Assembly (NCBI GenBank): GCA_012845835.1
Contig: JABAKD010000014.1
Coordinates: 434,001 to 498,000, forward strand
Source: Undaria pinnatifida
Lineage: Eukaryota; Sar; Phaeophyceae; Laminariales; Alariaceae
Length of the DNA stretch: 64,000 bases
Direction: 5' to 3'
The notes below the pieces were generated by a model that saw only the letters and a list, made by a program, of their open reading frames with translations, was not told where the DNA came from and made no database searches. The first letter of the stretch is position 1. Every line of letters starts with the position of its first letter. Positions 25,801-30,207 of the stretch are shown in pieces. Made by a program: the position numbers and the translations under genes.

Positions 25801-28800
25801 GAAAATCTTAGGTGCATCCCTTCCGTGTCATGCGTGATACAAGCTATGGTGTCCATTTTTTTAGCACTCCTCCGTACCTTTTGGAGACAAAACGACTCAG
25901 ACATTTGTGTGGGACATTGTTTGCGGTACATGCTCGTAGTTCATATGAAGAGACCTTTTTTCGGTATTTTTCTTCATTTTCGTACAAAAAATCGGTAAAA
26001 TCTGACGAAAACAGGGGCTTTAGAACAACTGCCTATTCCGCTACCACACCTTTTTTACTTGATGTCGGCTCGACGAAACTCCCATTCTAACACGTTCCCC
26101 TCTACCGCCCACCCCCACCCCCATTCGTCTCTGCCCCCCCATTCCCCCCTTCCTCCTTTCCCTTCTTCCCTTCGTTCTCTCCATCCCCTCCCTCTTCTCC
26201 CCTTCCCTCTATCCCCCGCTCTCTCCTCCCCTCGCCGTCCCCCCCTCCCTCTCCTCCCTCCCACCCCTTTCCACCGCCCCTCATCAAAACCTCCACATGA
26301 ATAGGATGTTATTGTGAAAATAGGGATCTTCGAGCATCTCAACTCTAACCACATCGCCTACATGCTGCGCCAGATGAAGCCGCTCTTCATCATTTCTGGC
26401 AATTACGTCTACACTCCCGGAAATGGGAGCGACGGCGTTTACTTTTTGATCGCCGGCGTGGCGGAGGTGGGTCTTTTGCCCTGACCACATCCACAGCGAA
26501 GGCTCCAGCCATAGTCCCAACCCGGGCCGTGACCCTTGCCTTGTTTTTGTACACGGGGCGTGAGTCTTTACGCCAACCTCATGCACAACGATGGTTCTCG
26601 AGCCCAGTAGACCCCCGTCCTTTGCCTATTTTTTTGGTCGATGGCGTGAATCCATGGGTCAGTCTCATACACAACGATGATCTTCATGTGTTCGGTAGGA
26701 CCCCAAACCTGACCCTGGCTATTAACCCTACCTACTAAGGCCGTAGCAGACTCATCCCCCCGTAGGGATTGTACTTTTTGGGTAAACTAACGTTTCTGGC
26801 CTTCTGATAGTGTGACCGGTGGAGCTCCTCGAGTGTTGGAACTATCGGATAGTATGATAGCTTTACGAGTACAATGGTTGTTTTTAGGACTAGCGCATGG
26901 AAATGTTGGTCGGGTTGCGCGAAGGAACGCCTTCGAAGTCATGTGTCGGGTGATGTTGATGTTGATATTGAACTAGCTCCTCATGTTGGGAGCCCAGAAA
27001 GTTCTTGGAATCTGCTGCACCCTTCGTACGGAGGATCATATCCAGCAGGACCCACGATACACACAAAATCTATGTATTACCCAGTTTTTACCAACTGCGT
27101 TTGGTCCTGATGACCATGTTTCCCCCTATGCCCAATTCTACCCCTAGGGTTTGCTCGCCGGTGTGGCGTAGGCGAGGATTTCCCACGAGCCTTATCCACA
27201 ACGACGGTGGTAGAAAAAGTCACTCCAACCCTATCCCGCACCCACAATGATAGTCTTCTAACCCTAGCCCTGACTCTTAACCCTGACCATAGCCATGGAC
27301 AAAGCAGGTAATACTATATGGAAACATTTGTTTCGAGCGACGGAGCTCCTTAACCCATCTTAACCGAACATCGTCGGGAAGTGACTCGTTATTGTCTTGC
27401 AAGGTGAACATGTTTCGTATACCTAGGCCATGGCTTTTCGTCATCGTCGAGTGCTATTGCCCTTTCGGTCTACACAAAAACGAAATTGGGCGAGGTAATG
27501 GAGCTTCTCAAACAAGGACGCCACGGATAAAAAAACGGTGCGCTTTTTACCGTAGCCTCAACCCTCATACTATCGCTAAACCCCGATGCTAGCCCCAAAC
27601 CTACTAACACTAACCCTGATCCAACTACCCCGATCGTTTTTTTTTTCTTCGTCGCCAAAGTGGCGGAGATGGACATTTTCGCCGACCTCGTACACAGCTA
27701 GTTTCAATTTTATTCCTTATCTTAAGGTGTTATTTTTTTTCAATGGAGGTGTTATATCAAATGACTTCCTTCAGTTGCGCGCATCGTTTTTTGTTTTTAT
27801 TTTTATTTCCTGAGGTACCCTTCCACACCAGAGTCGTTTGGAGCTTGTGCTATGAGCACGGACTGTGTTGCGGCGACGAGTTTGTTCATGTGAGAACAAC
27901 AAAAAAAGGACACCATCCCAAGCCCGCCACTAAGTTTTCGTGCGTGCTTTCGCAGGCGGTACATCAAGAGGAGGGGACGGAGCGTCACACAAACCTTTAC
28001 ATCGTGCGCGAGGGGAAATCTTTCGGGCACGAAGGTTTCCTAGAAAATGACAGCGGAACTCCCCCGGGGAAAATAGGCATGCGCGCCCTGGCTGACTGCT
28101 CAATATTCCTCCTGGCGGAAAAAAAAATCGCAAATCTGGTGAGGAGAAGAAGAAACGAAAATACCGACTCATTAGCTGGGTTTCTTATTTTTATAAAAAT
28201 GATTTCAAGTACGCCAGCTGTCTGTGAGTTCGATCAATTTGTAGGAGTCGATGCTCATTTTTAGCAAGCTGCGAGATATTCCGGTCGCGCCTTTTTTTTA
28301 GATGATGTACGAGTTGATTTTTCGAAGATGTAGTACACCTCCGGATGCCGTCAGAGGATGAACAGGATAATTTGATTAAGAAACAGATAACCCCCCATTG
28401 CCTGGCTCCTTTGCCCATTTCTAACTCCTAAAGCTATCATATTCTAATTCCATTTGTCATGTTCTAATTCCAAGTGTTTTTGTCCTCATGTCGGGACTGC
28501 GGTGCTAAAAGGTGCTAAAACGTGCTAAAAGGTGCTAAAAGGTGCTACTCGTAAAAGGGTTAAAAATAAGTGCGGCTAAAAACGCTAAAACGTTTTCTTT
28601 GCTTTTTGTGCTCCCCCCCTGGGTGCACCATTCTTCCTTCTAAGGGTGGTCACTTGATCAACTACTCTATACCTCACCCGAAAACAGAAAGTTGAACCCA
28701 ATGAACGAGGACAAAACCCATGAGCTCGAGGTGTAAACCAAAAAAGAACATTTTTGCAGCAGACGATAGAGGAACAAGTAGTACCTTTTGGCTGATTATT

Positions 28801-29731
28801 TTGTTCTGAATTGCTGCGCTCCTTAGCCCCCCAAAATTCGTCGGAATTCTTCATTCTTGATGTTTTGCGAAAAGTGATTTGCAGTGTACTCGAGTCCAAA
28901 AAAATGGATTATGCATCGGTGGTGGCACTTTTCTTTTTTATTGAGCTCTTCTTGTGAAGAGGATTGTTAAGAAGAAAAAAAAAAGTTTCGGCGAATTTTC
29001 GGTCACGAGCCCCGTCATTAAGAAATAGGGTTTGAGCAAAAAAAAAAAAAAATGCTACTTCTGTCACAGCACCGCGTCGGCATAACAAGCAAAAAACGTA
29101 AAGTCGTGACCCAGACTGGATGGGGATCTTACTCACAGGACACGGTGCGCTCTACACCCAAAAACTCAGGGTTGAAAATGAAAACGCATCGGAAATTTTT
29201 TTTTTTACCTGTCGAAAATATCATCTGCTGGATTTACTCGGTTTCCTCGATTTTCCGAATCTGGCGGAGGAGAAGATTTGCGAACACGGCAAGGAGGGTG
29301 CAGGACACCATTCATCTTTTCTGGGGGTGGGTCGCTTGAGGAGCTCTCTCTCTACCTCTCCCGAATACTTATTTGGAGTATTTCCCTACACGTACACGCC
29401 TTCATGGGCATGTGAAACCCTTTTATACCGTGTCCACATCCTGGATTATTCGTCCTGTTAGGCGCTCCCAGGGCAATATCGTAATAGGCAGTACAGATGT
29501 CCTGTGAAAAGCAAGGATACAGGCTACAGCAGAGGTGCACAGGTACATAGTTGTGACGGTGGTCGCTTGGGGAGCTCTCTATTTCCCCCCGACAAATAAT
29601 ACTAGTTTGAGTATAACTGAAAAGAAAACGCGAATTCGATGAGCAAACCCGTATAGACAAGCTGACGCACACAGACCACATTGTCAGTAATATTTGTTCG
29701 CGGAAGAAACAAGATGTCACAGGTTTACGTG

Positions 29732-29773
<42 letters not shown>

Positions 29774-29808
29774 GCAATAACAACAACAACAACGACAACA
29801 ACAACAGC

Positions 29809-29854
<46 letters not shown>

Positions 29855-30207
29855 CATCGTACTGAACACCACAACCCACCCTCCCCCCGGCAACCTCGAA
29901 ACAAACATTTATTCACTCTCAGGCCCAAAACCAGCCGGACGTGGCGACCCAACTGCAGCTCGCCCTCCGTCGCGCCATTGCCGACCAAGAAATGAGATCC
30001 TCTACGCCGCCAGCACCAACATCATCGCGTCCCATGAGCGCGGCCTCTTCCGCTCGAACTTTCATAGAGGAAGCTTTTGGCAGACAGCGAGACATTGGGG
30101 CAGTGGAGGCCGGAAAAGGAGGGGGTAGAATGGACCCGCCAAGGAGCCGGGGGGCGAGGCGTTCAAAAGTATTGCCGACGGAAGAAGGGGGGGGGGGAGG
30201 GGGTTGA
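1727..30207 (+). CDS. Voltage-gated K+ channel with C-linker and cyclic-nucleotide-binding homology domain (EAG/KCNH-like), 5' incomplete, 11 exons
   Basis: Predicted plasma-membrane K+ channel subunit; by family it would work as a tetramer. Joining the eleven exons listed separately gives 2000 nt with consistent phases and a TGA at 30205, i.e. 665 residues. Approximate order: unrecognised N-terminal region 1-110; pre-S1 RWVVIPSAGWKQKWD; S1 140-158; S2 166-187 ending DIVFNFRMAYM; S3 205-222 (YLKGWFTLDLLSTVPFD); S4 239-262; S5 280-303; pore and filter TTVGYGD 345-351; S6 361-385; C-linker 390-470; cNBD-like domain 480-575; polar tail. Introns run from 1.1 to 5.1 kb. The order S1-S6, C-linker, cNBD is that of EAG/KCNH and plant Shaker-like channels. 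The TVGYGD filter argues for K+ rather than the mixed selectivity of CNG channels. No start codon was found. The gene is odd in being packed with decayed partial copies of its own exons. Confidence 0.88.
2400..2625 (-). mobile_element. tRNA-like SINE, family B
   Basis: On the minus strand an A-box-like TGGCGTGGTGAGCTA and a B-box-like GTGGCTCAAACTCC are separated by about 70 nt, the internal promoter layout of tRNA-derived SINEs. The element also contains a self-complementary segment around GTCACTCACGCGAGTGAC. Homologous copies lie at 8875, 11583 and 33318, with a partial copy at 15985 and an opposite-strand copy near 20735. Recurrence in separate sites supports a mobile repeat rather than a tRNA gene. 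Confidence 0.6.
3797..4110. repeat. Direct duplication, about 190-bp period
   Basis: Two copies each contain AATATTGCGCTTG at the left (3804 and 3992) and CCGCAGTATCTCAGGTTGCG followed by GCATTTCTGT at the right (3869 and 4059). The second copy has diverged mainly in the middle. Confidence 0.85.
4584..4726. repeat. GGGTC pentanucleotide satellite
   Basis: About 28 near-perfect GGGTC units (one GGATC variant). Flanks carry diverged versions with an interspersed AGGAGGTGTTT motif (4527 and 4562). A related, inverted array lies at 58316-58500 and shares the flanking motif, so both belong to one repeat family. It does not match the common TTAGGG-type telomere unit. Confidence 0.95.
5088..5480. 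mobile_element. tRNA-derived repeat pair with large palindromes (SINE family C)
   Basis: Segment 5145-5190 is an almost perfect inverted repeat around CCACGTAGTCACGTGAC. The plus-strand arm TGGTCTAGTGGATAGC fits an A box and is followed 45 nt later by GGGTTCGTTGAATCCC, a B-box-like sequence. A reverse copy at 5350-5465 has GGGTTCGAAACCCACC (minus strand) with a well-formed T-arm. Upstream 5088-5130 has TTTTCCCCATCCGCCGGAGG plus an A-rich run, also found inverted at 51110-51150. A third relative lies at 17110-17225. The acceptor stem pairs poorly, so I do not call a functional tRNA. Confidence 0.6.
6115..6402. repeat. Two short direct duplications
   Basis: Two 25-bp copies built on GGCATGGCTCGGAGTGCCTC (6117 and 6142) and two 70-bp copies beginning TACGAGTTTTGCTCCTAGAG (6263 and 6333). 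Both lie just upstream of the second channel exon but share no sequence with it. Confidence 0.9.
6562..6801 (+). CDS. K+ channel exon 2 (N-terminal cytoplasmic region)
   Basis: The acceptor TTTTGTTTCAG and donor GCCCAG|GTAAGG are both strong. The exon has 80 codons, phase 0 at both ends. The start is basic (FKGKRNRVLKKALLGL), the middle reads VNWAHVPAENISELVGGG, and an acidic stretch GRPDDADD precedes the end. No PAS motif, the usual N-terminal domain of animal EAG channels, is obvious and I do not recognise the fold. Membership of the channel gene is supported by phase, strand and the next exon reading on into the pre-S1 segment. Confidence 0.7.
7576..7740 (+). repeat. C-tailed dispersed repeat, subfamily 1
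   Basis: About 160 bp ending in GGCCATGCACAAACTGAGTA followed by a poly-C run. Close copies lie at 10905-11040, 12365-12538 and 22795-22990. A second subfamily with the core GGGATGCGTGGTCAATGGTC occurs at 16470-16580 and 22420-22536, and on the minus strand at 39568, 40275 and 57225. The C tail recalls the tailed 3' end of a non-LTR element, but no coding region is visible. Confidence 0.8.
8645..8845 (+). repeat. Dispersed repeat family, copy 1 of 3
   Basis: Roughly 200-220 bp with a conserved GCTCGACACGAGGA-like start, an ATGACGTCGGAG segment and a terminal GGGGGCTACCGTAG. Matching copies lie at 34255-34475 and 63299-63525, all in the + orientation. No terminal inverted repeat, coding potential or pol III box was recognised. 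Confidence 0.8.
8875..9090 (-). mobile_element. tRNA-like SINE, family B
   Basis: The minus strand carries TGGCATGGTAAGCTACGG (A-box-like) and GAGTGGCTCAAACTCGG (B-box-like), as in the copy at 2400. A 15-nt A run on the plus strand lies inside the element. Confidence 0.55.
9165..9312 (+). repeat. Two truncated C-tailed repeats in tandem
   Basis: Both copies carry ACGACTAAGGCAAGCA; the second ends in a run of ten C. They match the 3' end of the C-tailed family (subfamily 2 core). A C-rich stretch follows to about 9340. Confidence 0.65.
9550..10050. repeat. G-rich tandem array, about 210-bp period
   Basis: Three diverged units (about 9558, 9785 and 9975) share GCGGAGGAGGAAGAGCAG and a following AACGCCCC-like segment. 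The long frames through this region on both strands follow from the purine bias. Confidence 0.8.
10380..10660. repeat. Tandem repeat, 65-80-bp period
   Basis: Four to five copies of a unit containing AATCAGCTTTTGGAAGGGTA and GAGCTCTTCAAGTGACACGC, separated by poly-T runs of variable length. Confidence 0.9.
10670..10890 (+). repeat. 250-bp dispersed repeat (GGTGCAGCAGATTCT family)
   Basis: Starts with GGTGCAGCAGATTCTGAGAA and carries GAAGACATTCGTTCGCG. Related copies: 24085-24345, 25158-25440 and 25465-25700 (same strand); 1880-2080 and 26795-27020 (opposite strand). None contains coding potential or a recognised terminus. Confidence 0.75.
11041..11362 (-). mobile_element. tRNA-derived SINE, family A
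   Basis: On the minus strand the element starts CCGGTCGCCCCGGTGGCG, has an A-box-like TGGCGTATCAGGTTATC and a B-box AGTTCGAATCCC 45-50 nt later, then a conserved 230-nt body ending CCAGAAGCTGGAAAGTAG and a tail (T-rich on the plus strand, 11041-11068). Three more copies share the full length: 15650-15962 (-), 20184-20496 (+) and 62941-63260 (+). Confidence 0.85.
11583..11800 (-). mobile_element. tRNA-like SINE, family B
   Basis: Matches the copy at 2400-2625: the GGAACGGGG segment, the ATCGCTCGCGCGAGTGGC palindrome and the CATTCCGCTGCGGACTCACA segment are all present in the same order. It ends 130 bp upstream of channel exon 3. Confidence 0.55.
11928..12010 (+). CDS. K+ channel exon 3 (pre-S1 segment)
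   Basis: The acceptor is TTTCCACAG and the donor GACAC|GTGAGT is near-consensus. It has 27 codons plus two bases (AC) that pair with T of the next exon to give Thr. The peptide ends RWVVIPSAGWKQKWD(T). This matches the short conserved segment just before S1 in EAG/KCNH and HCN channels (a HP-x-S-x-F-K-x-x-W-D pattern), so the N-terminal exons feed directly into the membrane domain. Confidence 0.85.
12365..12538 (+). repeat. C-tailed dispersed repeat, subfamily 1
   Basis: Homologous to 7576-7740 through its whole length and ending in a C-rich tract. It lies directly before the first decayed copy of the S1 exon (12551), so here its C tail occupies the place of an intron polypyrimidine tract. 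Confidence 0.8.
12551..13100 (+). pseudogene. Five decayed copies of the S1 exon start, with C-rich intron ends
   Basis: Segments at about 12566-12605, 12636-12665, 12761-12800, 12851-12950 and 13060-13096 resemble the first 50 nt of the S1 exon at 13156 (TTGGGCATAATGTTGATCAC). The longest, at 12851, still reads LGGMLITSSAISAP and then SLDTAFRFRTFCTNA, like the intact LGIMLITVSVITVP and ALDIVFNFRMAYMN with the middle deleted. All lie in the same orientation, each preceded by a C-rich tract. None keeps the complete exon. Confidence 0.75.
13156..13407 (+). CDS. K+ channel exon 4 (S1-S3)
   Basis: The acceptor is GTTACGCAG and the donor TTTGATAG|GTAAGA. One base completes Thr, then 83 codons, then AG for a split Arg. 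S1 is LGIMLITVSVITVPFRIGF. S2 contains VVEWVIDLTFALDIVFNFRM with the acidic residues expected of a voltage sensor. After it, VTSPTLMAAHYLKGWFTLDL and LSTVPFD match the conserved S2-S3 linker and S3 of EAG-type channels, including the S3 Asp. Degenerate copies of its start lie upstream and of its end downstream. Confidence 0.93.
13645..14345 (+). pseudogene. Three decayed copies of the S2-S3 exon end
   Basis: 13645-13680 repeats TTTACGCTGGACCTGTTGT of the intact exon with a few changes. 14160-14222 ends GGTTTCGATAGGTAAGAAGA, copying the exon end and its donor. 14245-14345 matches the part encoding DIVFNFRMAYMNSHVLVTSP, with frameshifts and stops, and ends in a GTAAGG. Copies sit downstream of the intact exon and contain its 3' half plus the start of the intron. 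Confidence 0.7.
13780..13995 (+). repeat. Dispersed repeat (GGCTTTGGGAGGATGTCGTC family)
   Basis: Shares the order of a GCGGCACG segment, GGCTTTGGGAGG, GTCCAGATCTTTCCATG and GTCGTCGAGAAATCGGC with 60395-60610 (+) and, inverted, 59570-59745. It is inserted between two decayed S2-S3 copies. Confidence 0.7.
14376..15545 (+). mobile_element. Degenerate non-LTR retrotransposon (LINE), reverse transcriptase 3' part
   Basis: 14376-14415 reads DVDYVDIPKAYDTVQQ, like the conserved D-x-x-KA(F/Y)D-V motif of LINE reverse transcriptases, then hits a stop. After about 400 bp of unrelated repeat, 14830-15080 reads HAYLGVVISKCCSWDAQVAR, KGKAHVGKIDSILTDS and RKPEYAGEVW, and 15100-15340 in another frame reads AKSVLGCPNTMSNIVLRALL and MYPLRINRDVRKLEWYKVR. 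This is the usual C-terminal region after the RT domain. Stops and frame changes show it is inactive. No 5' part, endonuclease or tail was identified. Confidence 0.85.
14437..14615 (+). repeat. Dispersed repeat shared with 50690-50885
   Basis: Both copies contain CTATAGAGAGCAATA, ACCGCCTT(A/G)TAG, a GGTTATGAG or GGTCATGAG followed by ACTTTAT, and CAGTTCCCCAGCCGCGCCAA or its variant, in the same order. It separates two parts of the LINE remnant, consistent with insertion into it. Its right end resembles the 19-bp unit of the minisatellite at 34850. Confidence 0.75.
15650..15962 (-). mobile_element. tRNA-derived SINE, family A
   Basis: Full-length copy; its B-box region on the plus strand reads GGGGGACTCGAACTCACGA and its head ends at GGGGCGACCGG. 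It is directly followed by a partial family B SINE (15985-16090), whose palindrome GTCACTCGCGCGAGTGAC is perfect here. Confidence 0.85.
16470..16690 (+). repeat. C-tailed repeats, two copies, forming the intron 3' end
   Basis: One copy (16470-16580) has GGGCTGCGTGGTTAATGGTC and a C tail. A second, short copy (16635-16690) has GGCCATGCATGAAATGAGTA and 15 C. The second tail ends 31 bp before the acceptor of the S4 exon and must act as, or overlap, its polypyrimidine tract. Confidence 0.7.
16722..16869 (+). CDS. K+ channel exon 5 (S4 voltage sensor)
   Basis: The acceptor is GTGTTTCAG and the donor ATAGAG|GTGAAC. One base completes Arg, then 49 codons. After IMSLTLGGENSKVFRG comes LKLVKVLRMVRLLRLFRVFK then IARF: eight Lys/Arg at every third position, the signature of an S4 helix. 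The following FQVIAEEFIE is the S4-S5 linker and joins in phase 0 to LNNALFRGMK of the next exon. No decayed copies of this exon were seen. Confidence 0.95.
16870..17892 (+). other. Start of the S4-S5 intron
   Basis: Holds an AAC run (16878-16905), a palindromic tRNA-like repeat of family C (17110-17225) and a TTAA-ended MITE copy (about 17385-17475). A possible acceptor at 17757 (GAGTGCAG) opens a frame starting VYKGYISKRASMP, but it runs straight into the first decayed S5 unit, and the intact S5 exon already joins S4 in phase, so I do not accept it as an exon. Confidence 0.55.
17893..19931 (+). pseudogene. Tandem array of nine decayed S5-exon copies
   Basis: Units at about 17893, 18139, 18319, 18648, 18841, 19130, 19345, 19543 and 19738 contain variants of TTCCGCGGCATGAAGCTGGT and CTTCTGGAGCTTCGTGA, i.e. 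the FRGMKLVLTLALLGHFFG part of S5. Each is followed by a shared intron-like piece with CCACGAAA and CACCGGAAGTTTTGCTTCGC. The last four spacings are 215, 198, 195 and 194 bp. Some keep a CAG before the exon start (18319, 19543, 19738), others have lost it. Frames are broken by indels or stops and none carries the pore half. The copy nearest the real exon is among the most similar. Confidence 0.88.
19932..20161 (+). CDS. K+ channel exon 6 (S5, turret, pore helix, start of filter)
   Basis: The acceptor is CCCGCCCCCAG and the donor GTTGG|GTGAGT. It has 76 codons plus GG. S5 reads MKLVLTLALLGHFFGCFWSF. An acidic turret follows (EESSVDTDSDSPS), then WWESLGLQEDDLPRRYIASI and the pore helix YWAFTTMTTVG. 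The last Gly of TVG is completed by the A that opens the next exon, followed by YGD. It is the only unit of the S5 array in which S5 and pore are both intact and open. Confidence 0.95.
20184..20496 (+). mobile_element. tRNA-derived SINE, family A
   Basis: Starts GGTCGCCCCGGTGGCG; the A box is TGGCGTATCAGGTTATC and the B box AGTTCGAATCCCCC at 20247. The body ends CCAGAAGCTGGAGAGTAG and is followed by an A-rich tail (20476-20493). It is inserted 22 bp into the intron, just beyond the donor of the pore exon. Confidence 0.87.
20634..21998 (+). pseudogene. Array of four decayed pore-exon copies
   Basis: Copies at 20634-20700, 21148-21246, 21575-21672 and 21905-21998, and a tiny piece at 20990-21008, match GAGAGCTTGGGGTTGGAGGA, GACGATTTACCG and the end TTTACTGGG..ACCATGACTACC. 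The first is truncated. The second is open but has a 7-nt insertion that destroys TTVG. The third and fourth carry TGA in place of Trp codons. Most keep a GGGTAAG or GGGTGAG donor. Each is preceded by a shared segment with CATTTTA(C/T)GG.CAGTGGAAT or GGTATACCGG. Confidence 0.85.
22420..22612 (+). pseudogene. C-tailed repeat plus decayed start of the filter/S6 exon
   Basis: 22420-22536 is a C-tailed repeat ending in about 20 C. It is followed at 22551 by GATATCTTCCCAGTAGTGGG..CGCGCCAACGCAATGATCAT, corresponding to DIFPVV...ER..AMIIMV of the intact exon at 23057. The copy breaks off at about 22612 and no longer has a clean acceptor. Confidence 0.75.
22795..22990 (+). repeat. C-tailed dispersed repeat, subfamily 1
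   Basis: Matches 7576-7740 (CGACTCGCCGAACACCTCAC at its start). C-rich sequence continues nearly to the acceptor of the filter/S6 exon at 23056, so the repeat supplies much of this intron's 3' end. Confidence 0.8.
23057..23264 (+). CDS. K+ channel exon 7 (filter end, S6, start of C-linker)
   Basis: The acceptor is CTGCGTGCAG and the donor AGACAG|GTTTGT. The first base completes Gly, then 69 codons. YGDIFPVVDNERVYAMIIMV begins with the YGD of the K+ filter. S6 continues IGATVFGYIVGSVSALASN, with a Gly that could act as a hinge. Then come SQARETVKILAVSNYLGEKK and VQIKLRQ, the beginning of a C-linker as in EAG and Shaker-like plant channels. Confidence 0.95.
23265..24636 (+). other. Intron (1.4 kb)
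   Basis: Begins with a poly-G tract (23320-23338), then T-rich low-complexity sequence. 23800-24020 is rich in AGATC/GATCT motifs resembling 31090-31400 and 32690-32790. 24085-24345 is a copy of the 250-bp dispersed repeat. No exon was recognised. Confidence 0.6.
24637..24753 (+). CDS. K+ channel exon 8 (C-linker)
   Basis: The acceptor is GACGCCTGCAG and the donor CACAAG|GTACCG. It has 39 codons, phase 0 at both ends: AVKKHVEYYLQHKSPFQEED then LQALMPPSLRQESVLQIHK. The pattern of a Tyr-rich helix, a short acidic turn, then P-x-L-R-x-E is that of C-linkers in EAG/HCN-type channels. Confidence 0.93.
24754..26304 (+). other. Intron (1.55 kb) with tandem duplication and dispersed repeats
   Basis: 24754-25020 is a direct duplication of about 140 bp: both halves carry GTGAAACGTGCTACAAA (or GAAACGTGCTACAAAGGAG) and CTGACGAACAGGACCCCTC; the first begins at the donor itself. 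25158-25440 and 25465-25700 are tandem copies of the 250-bp dispersed repeat. 26095-26290 is a C/T-rich tract close to the acceptor. 25740-26090 shows nothing recognisable. Confidence 0.65.
26305..26466 (+). CDS. K+ channel exon 9 (first half of the cNBD-like domain)
   Basis: The acceptor is ATGAATAG and the donor GCGGAG|GTGGGT. It has 54 codons, phase 0/0. DVIVKIGIFEHLNSNHIAYM enters the domain, followed by LRQMKPLFIISGNYVYTPGN and GSDGVYFLIAGVAE. This fits the N-terminal helices and first strands of the cyclic-nucleotide-binding fold (the usual hydrophobic-FF-x-x-L, then GD-x-I...G, then YFI-x-x-G-x-V-E pattern). The usual GD at the first turn is SGN here. Confidence 0.92.
26467..27955 (+). 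other. Intron (1.5 kb) with exon-end copies
   Basis: Contains four decayed copies of the end of exon 9 plus intron start (26525-26600, 26633-26695, 27150-27215, 27640-27700), described separately, and a reverse copy of the 250-bp dispersed repeat (26795-27020). 27230-27640 has CTAACCCTGAC-like short repeats and no exon. Confidence 0.6.
26525..27700 (+). pseudogene. Four decayed copies of the exon-9 end and donor region
   Basis: The intact junction reads TTGATCGCCGGCGTGGCGGA then GGTGGGTCTTTTGCC. Copies read GGCGTGAGTC (26563), GTCGATGGCGTGAATCCATG (26638), GCTCGCCGGTGTGGCGTAGG (27152) and GTCGCCAAAGTGGCGGAGAT (27650). Each is followed by a (C/A)CTCAT or GCCTTATC..CACAACGATGG-like stretch corresponding to intron sequence just after the donor. 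They are short and diverged, so individual calls are weaker than those of the S5 and pore arrays. Confidence 0.55.
27956..28138 (+). CDS. K+ channel exon 10 (second half of the cNBD-like domain)
   Basis: The acceptor is GCTTTCGCAG and the donor AATCTG|GTGAGG. It has 61 codons, phase 0/0. AVHQEEGTERHTNLYIVREG is followed by KSFGHEGFLENDSGTPPGKI and GMRALADCSIFLLAEKKIAN. KSFGHEGFL lies where the phosphate-binding cassette normally reads FGE-(I/L)-A-L, and RALADCSIFLL fits the closing strand and start of the C helix. The Arg that normally contacts the cyclic phosphate (R-x-A before V-R-A) aligns with PPGKIG and seems to be absent, suggesting a non-binding domain as in KCNH channels. That alignment is by eye. 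Confidence 0.9.
28139..29922 (+). other. Intron (1.8 kb)
   Basis: Carries five tandem GGTGCTAAAA-like 10-mers (28498-28545), partial dispersed repeats with GATATTCCGGTCGCGC (28270), a possible decayed copy of the end of exon 10 (29215-29290, with CTGGCGGAGGAGAAGATTTG matching CTGGCGGAAAAAAAAATCGC), and an (AAC)n tract (29729-29852) with AGC/GAC variants just before the last exon. No further exon was seen. Confidence 0.6.
29729..29852. repeat. (AAC)n microsatellite
   Basis: About 40 AAC units with a few AGC, ATA and GAC interruptions, ending 70 bp upstream of the final channel exon. Poly-Thr and poly-Cys or poly-Val frames through it are artefacts. Confidence 0.97.
29923..30207 (+). CDS. K+ channel exon 11, candidate last exon (C-terminal tail)
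   Basis: The acceptor is TTCACTCTCAG, phase 0. It reads AQNQPDVATQLQLALRRAIA then DQEMRSSTPPAPTSSRPMSA, ARTFIEEAFGRQ, then a Gly/Arg-rich stretch, ending at TGA 30205. The first part is a plausible helical, Ser/Pro-rich tail. The last 40 codons lie in a sequence that recurs five more times downstream, and a GTAGAA in GGGGGTAGAATGG could be a weak donor near 30125, so the protein may end differently. The acceptor and first 55 codons are well supported; the stop is provisional. Confidence 0.7.
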   Translation, partial: AQNQPDVATQLQLALRRAIADQEMRSSTPPAPTSSRPMSAASSARTFIEEAFGRQRDIGAVEAGKGGGRMDPPRSRGARRSKVLPTEEGGGGGG

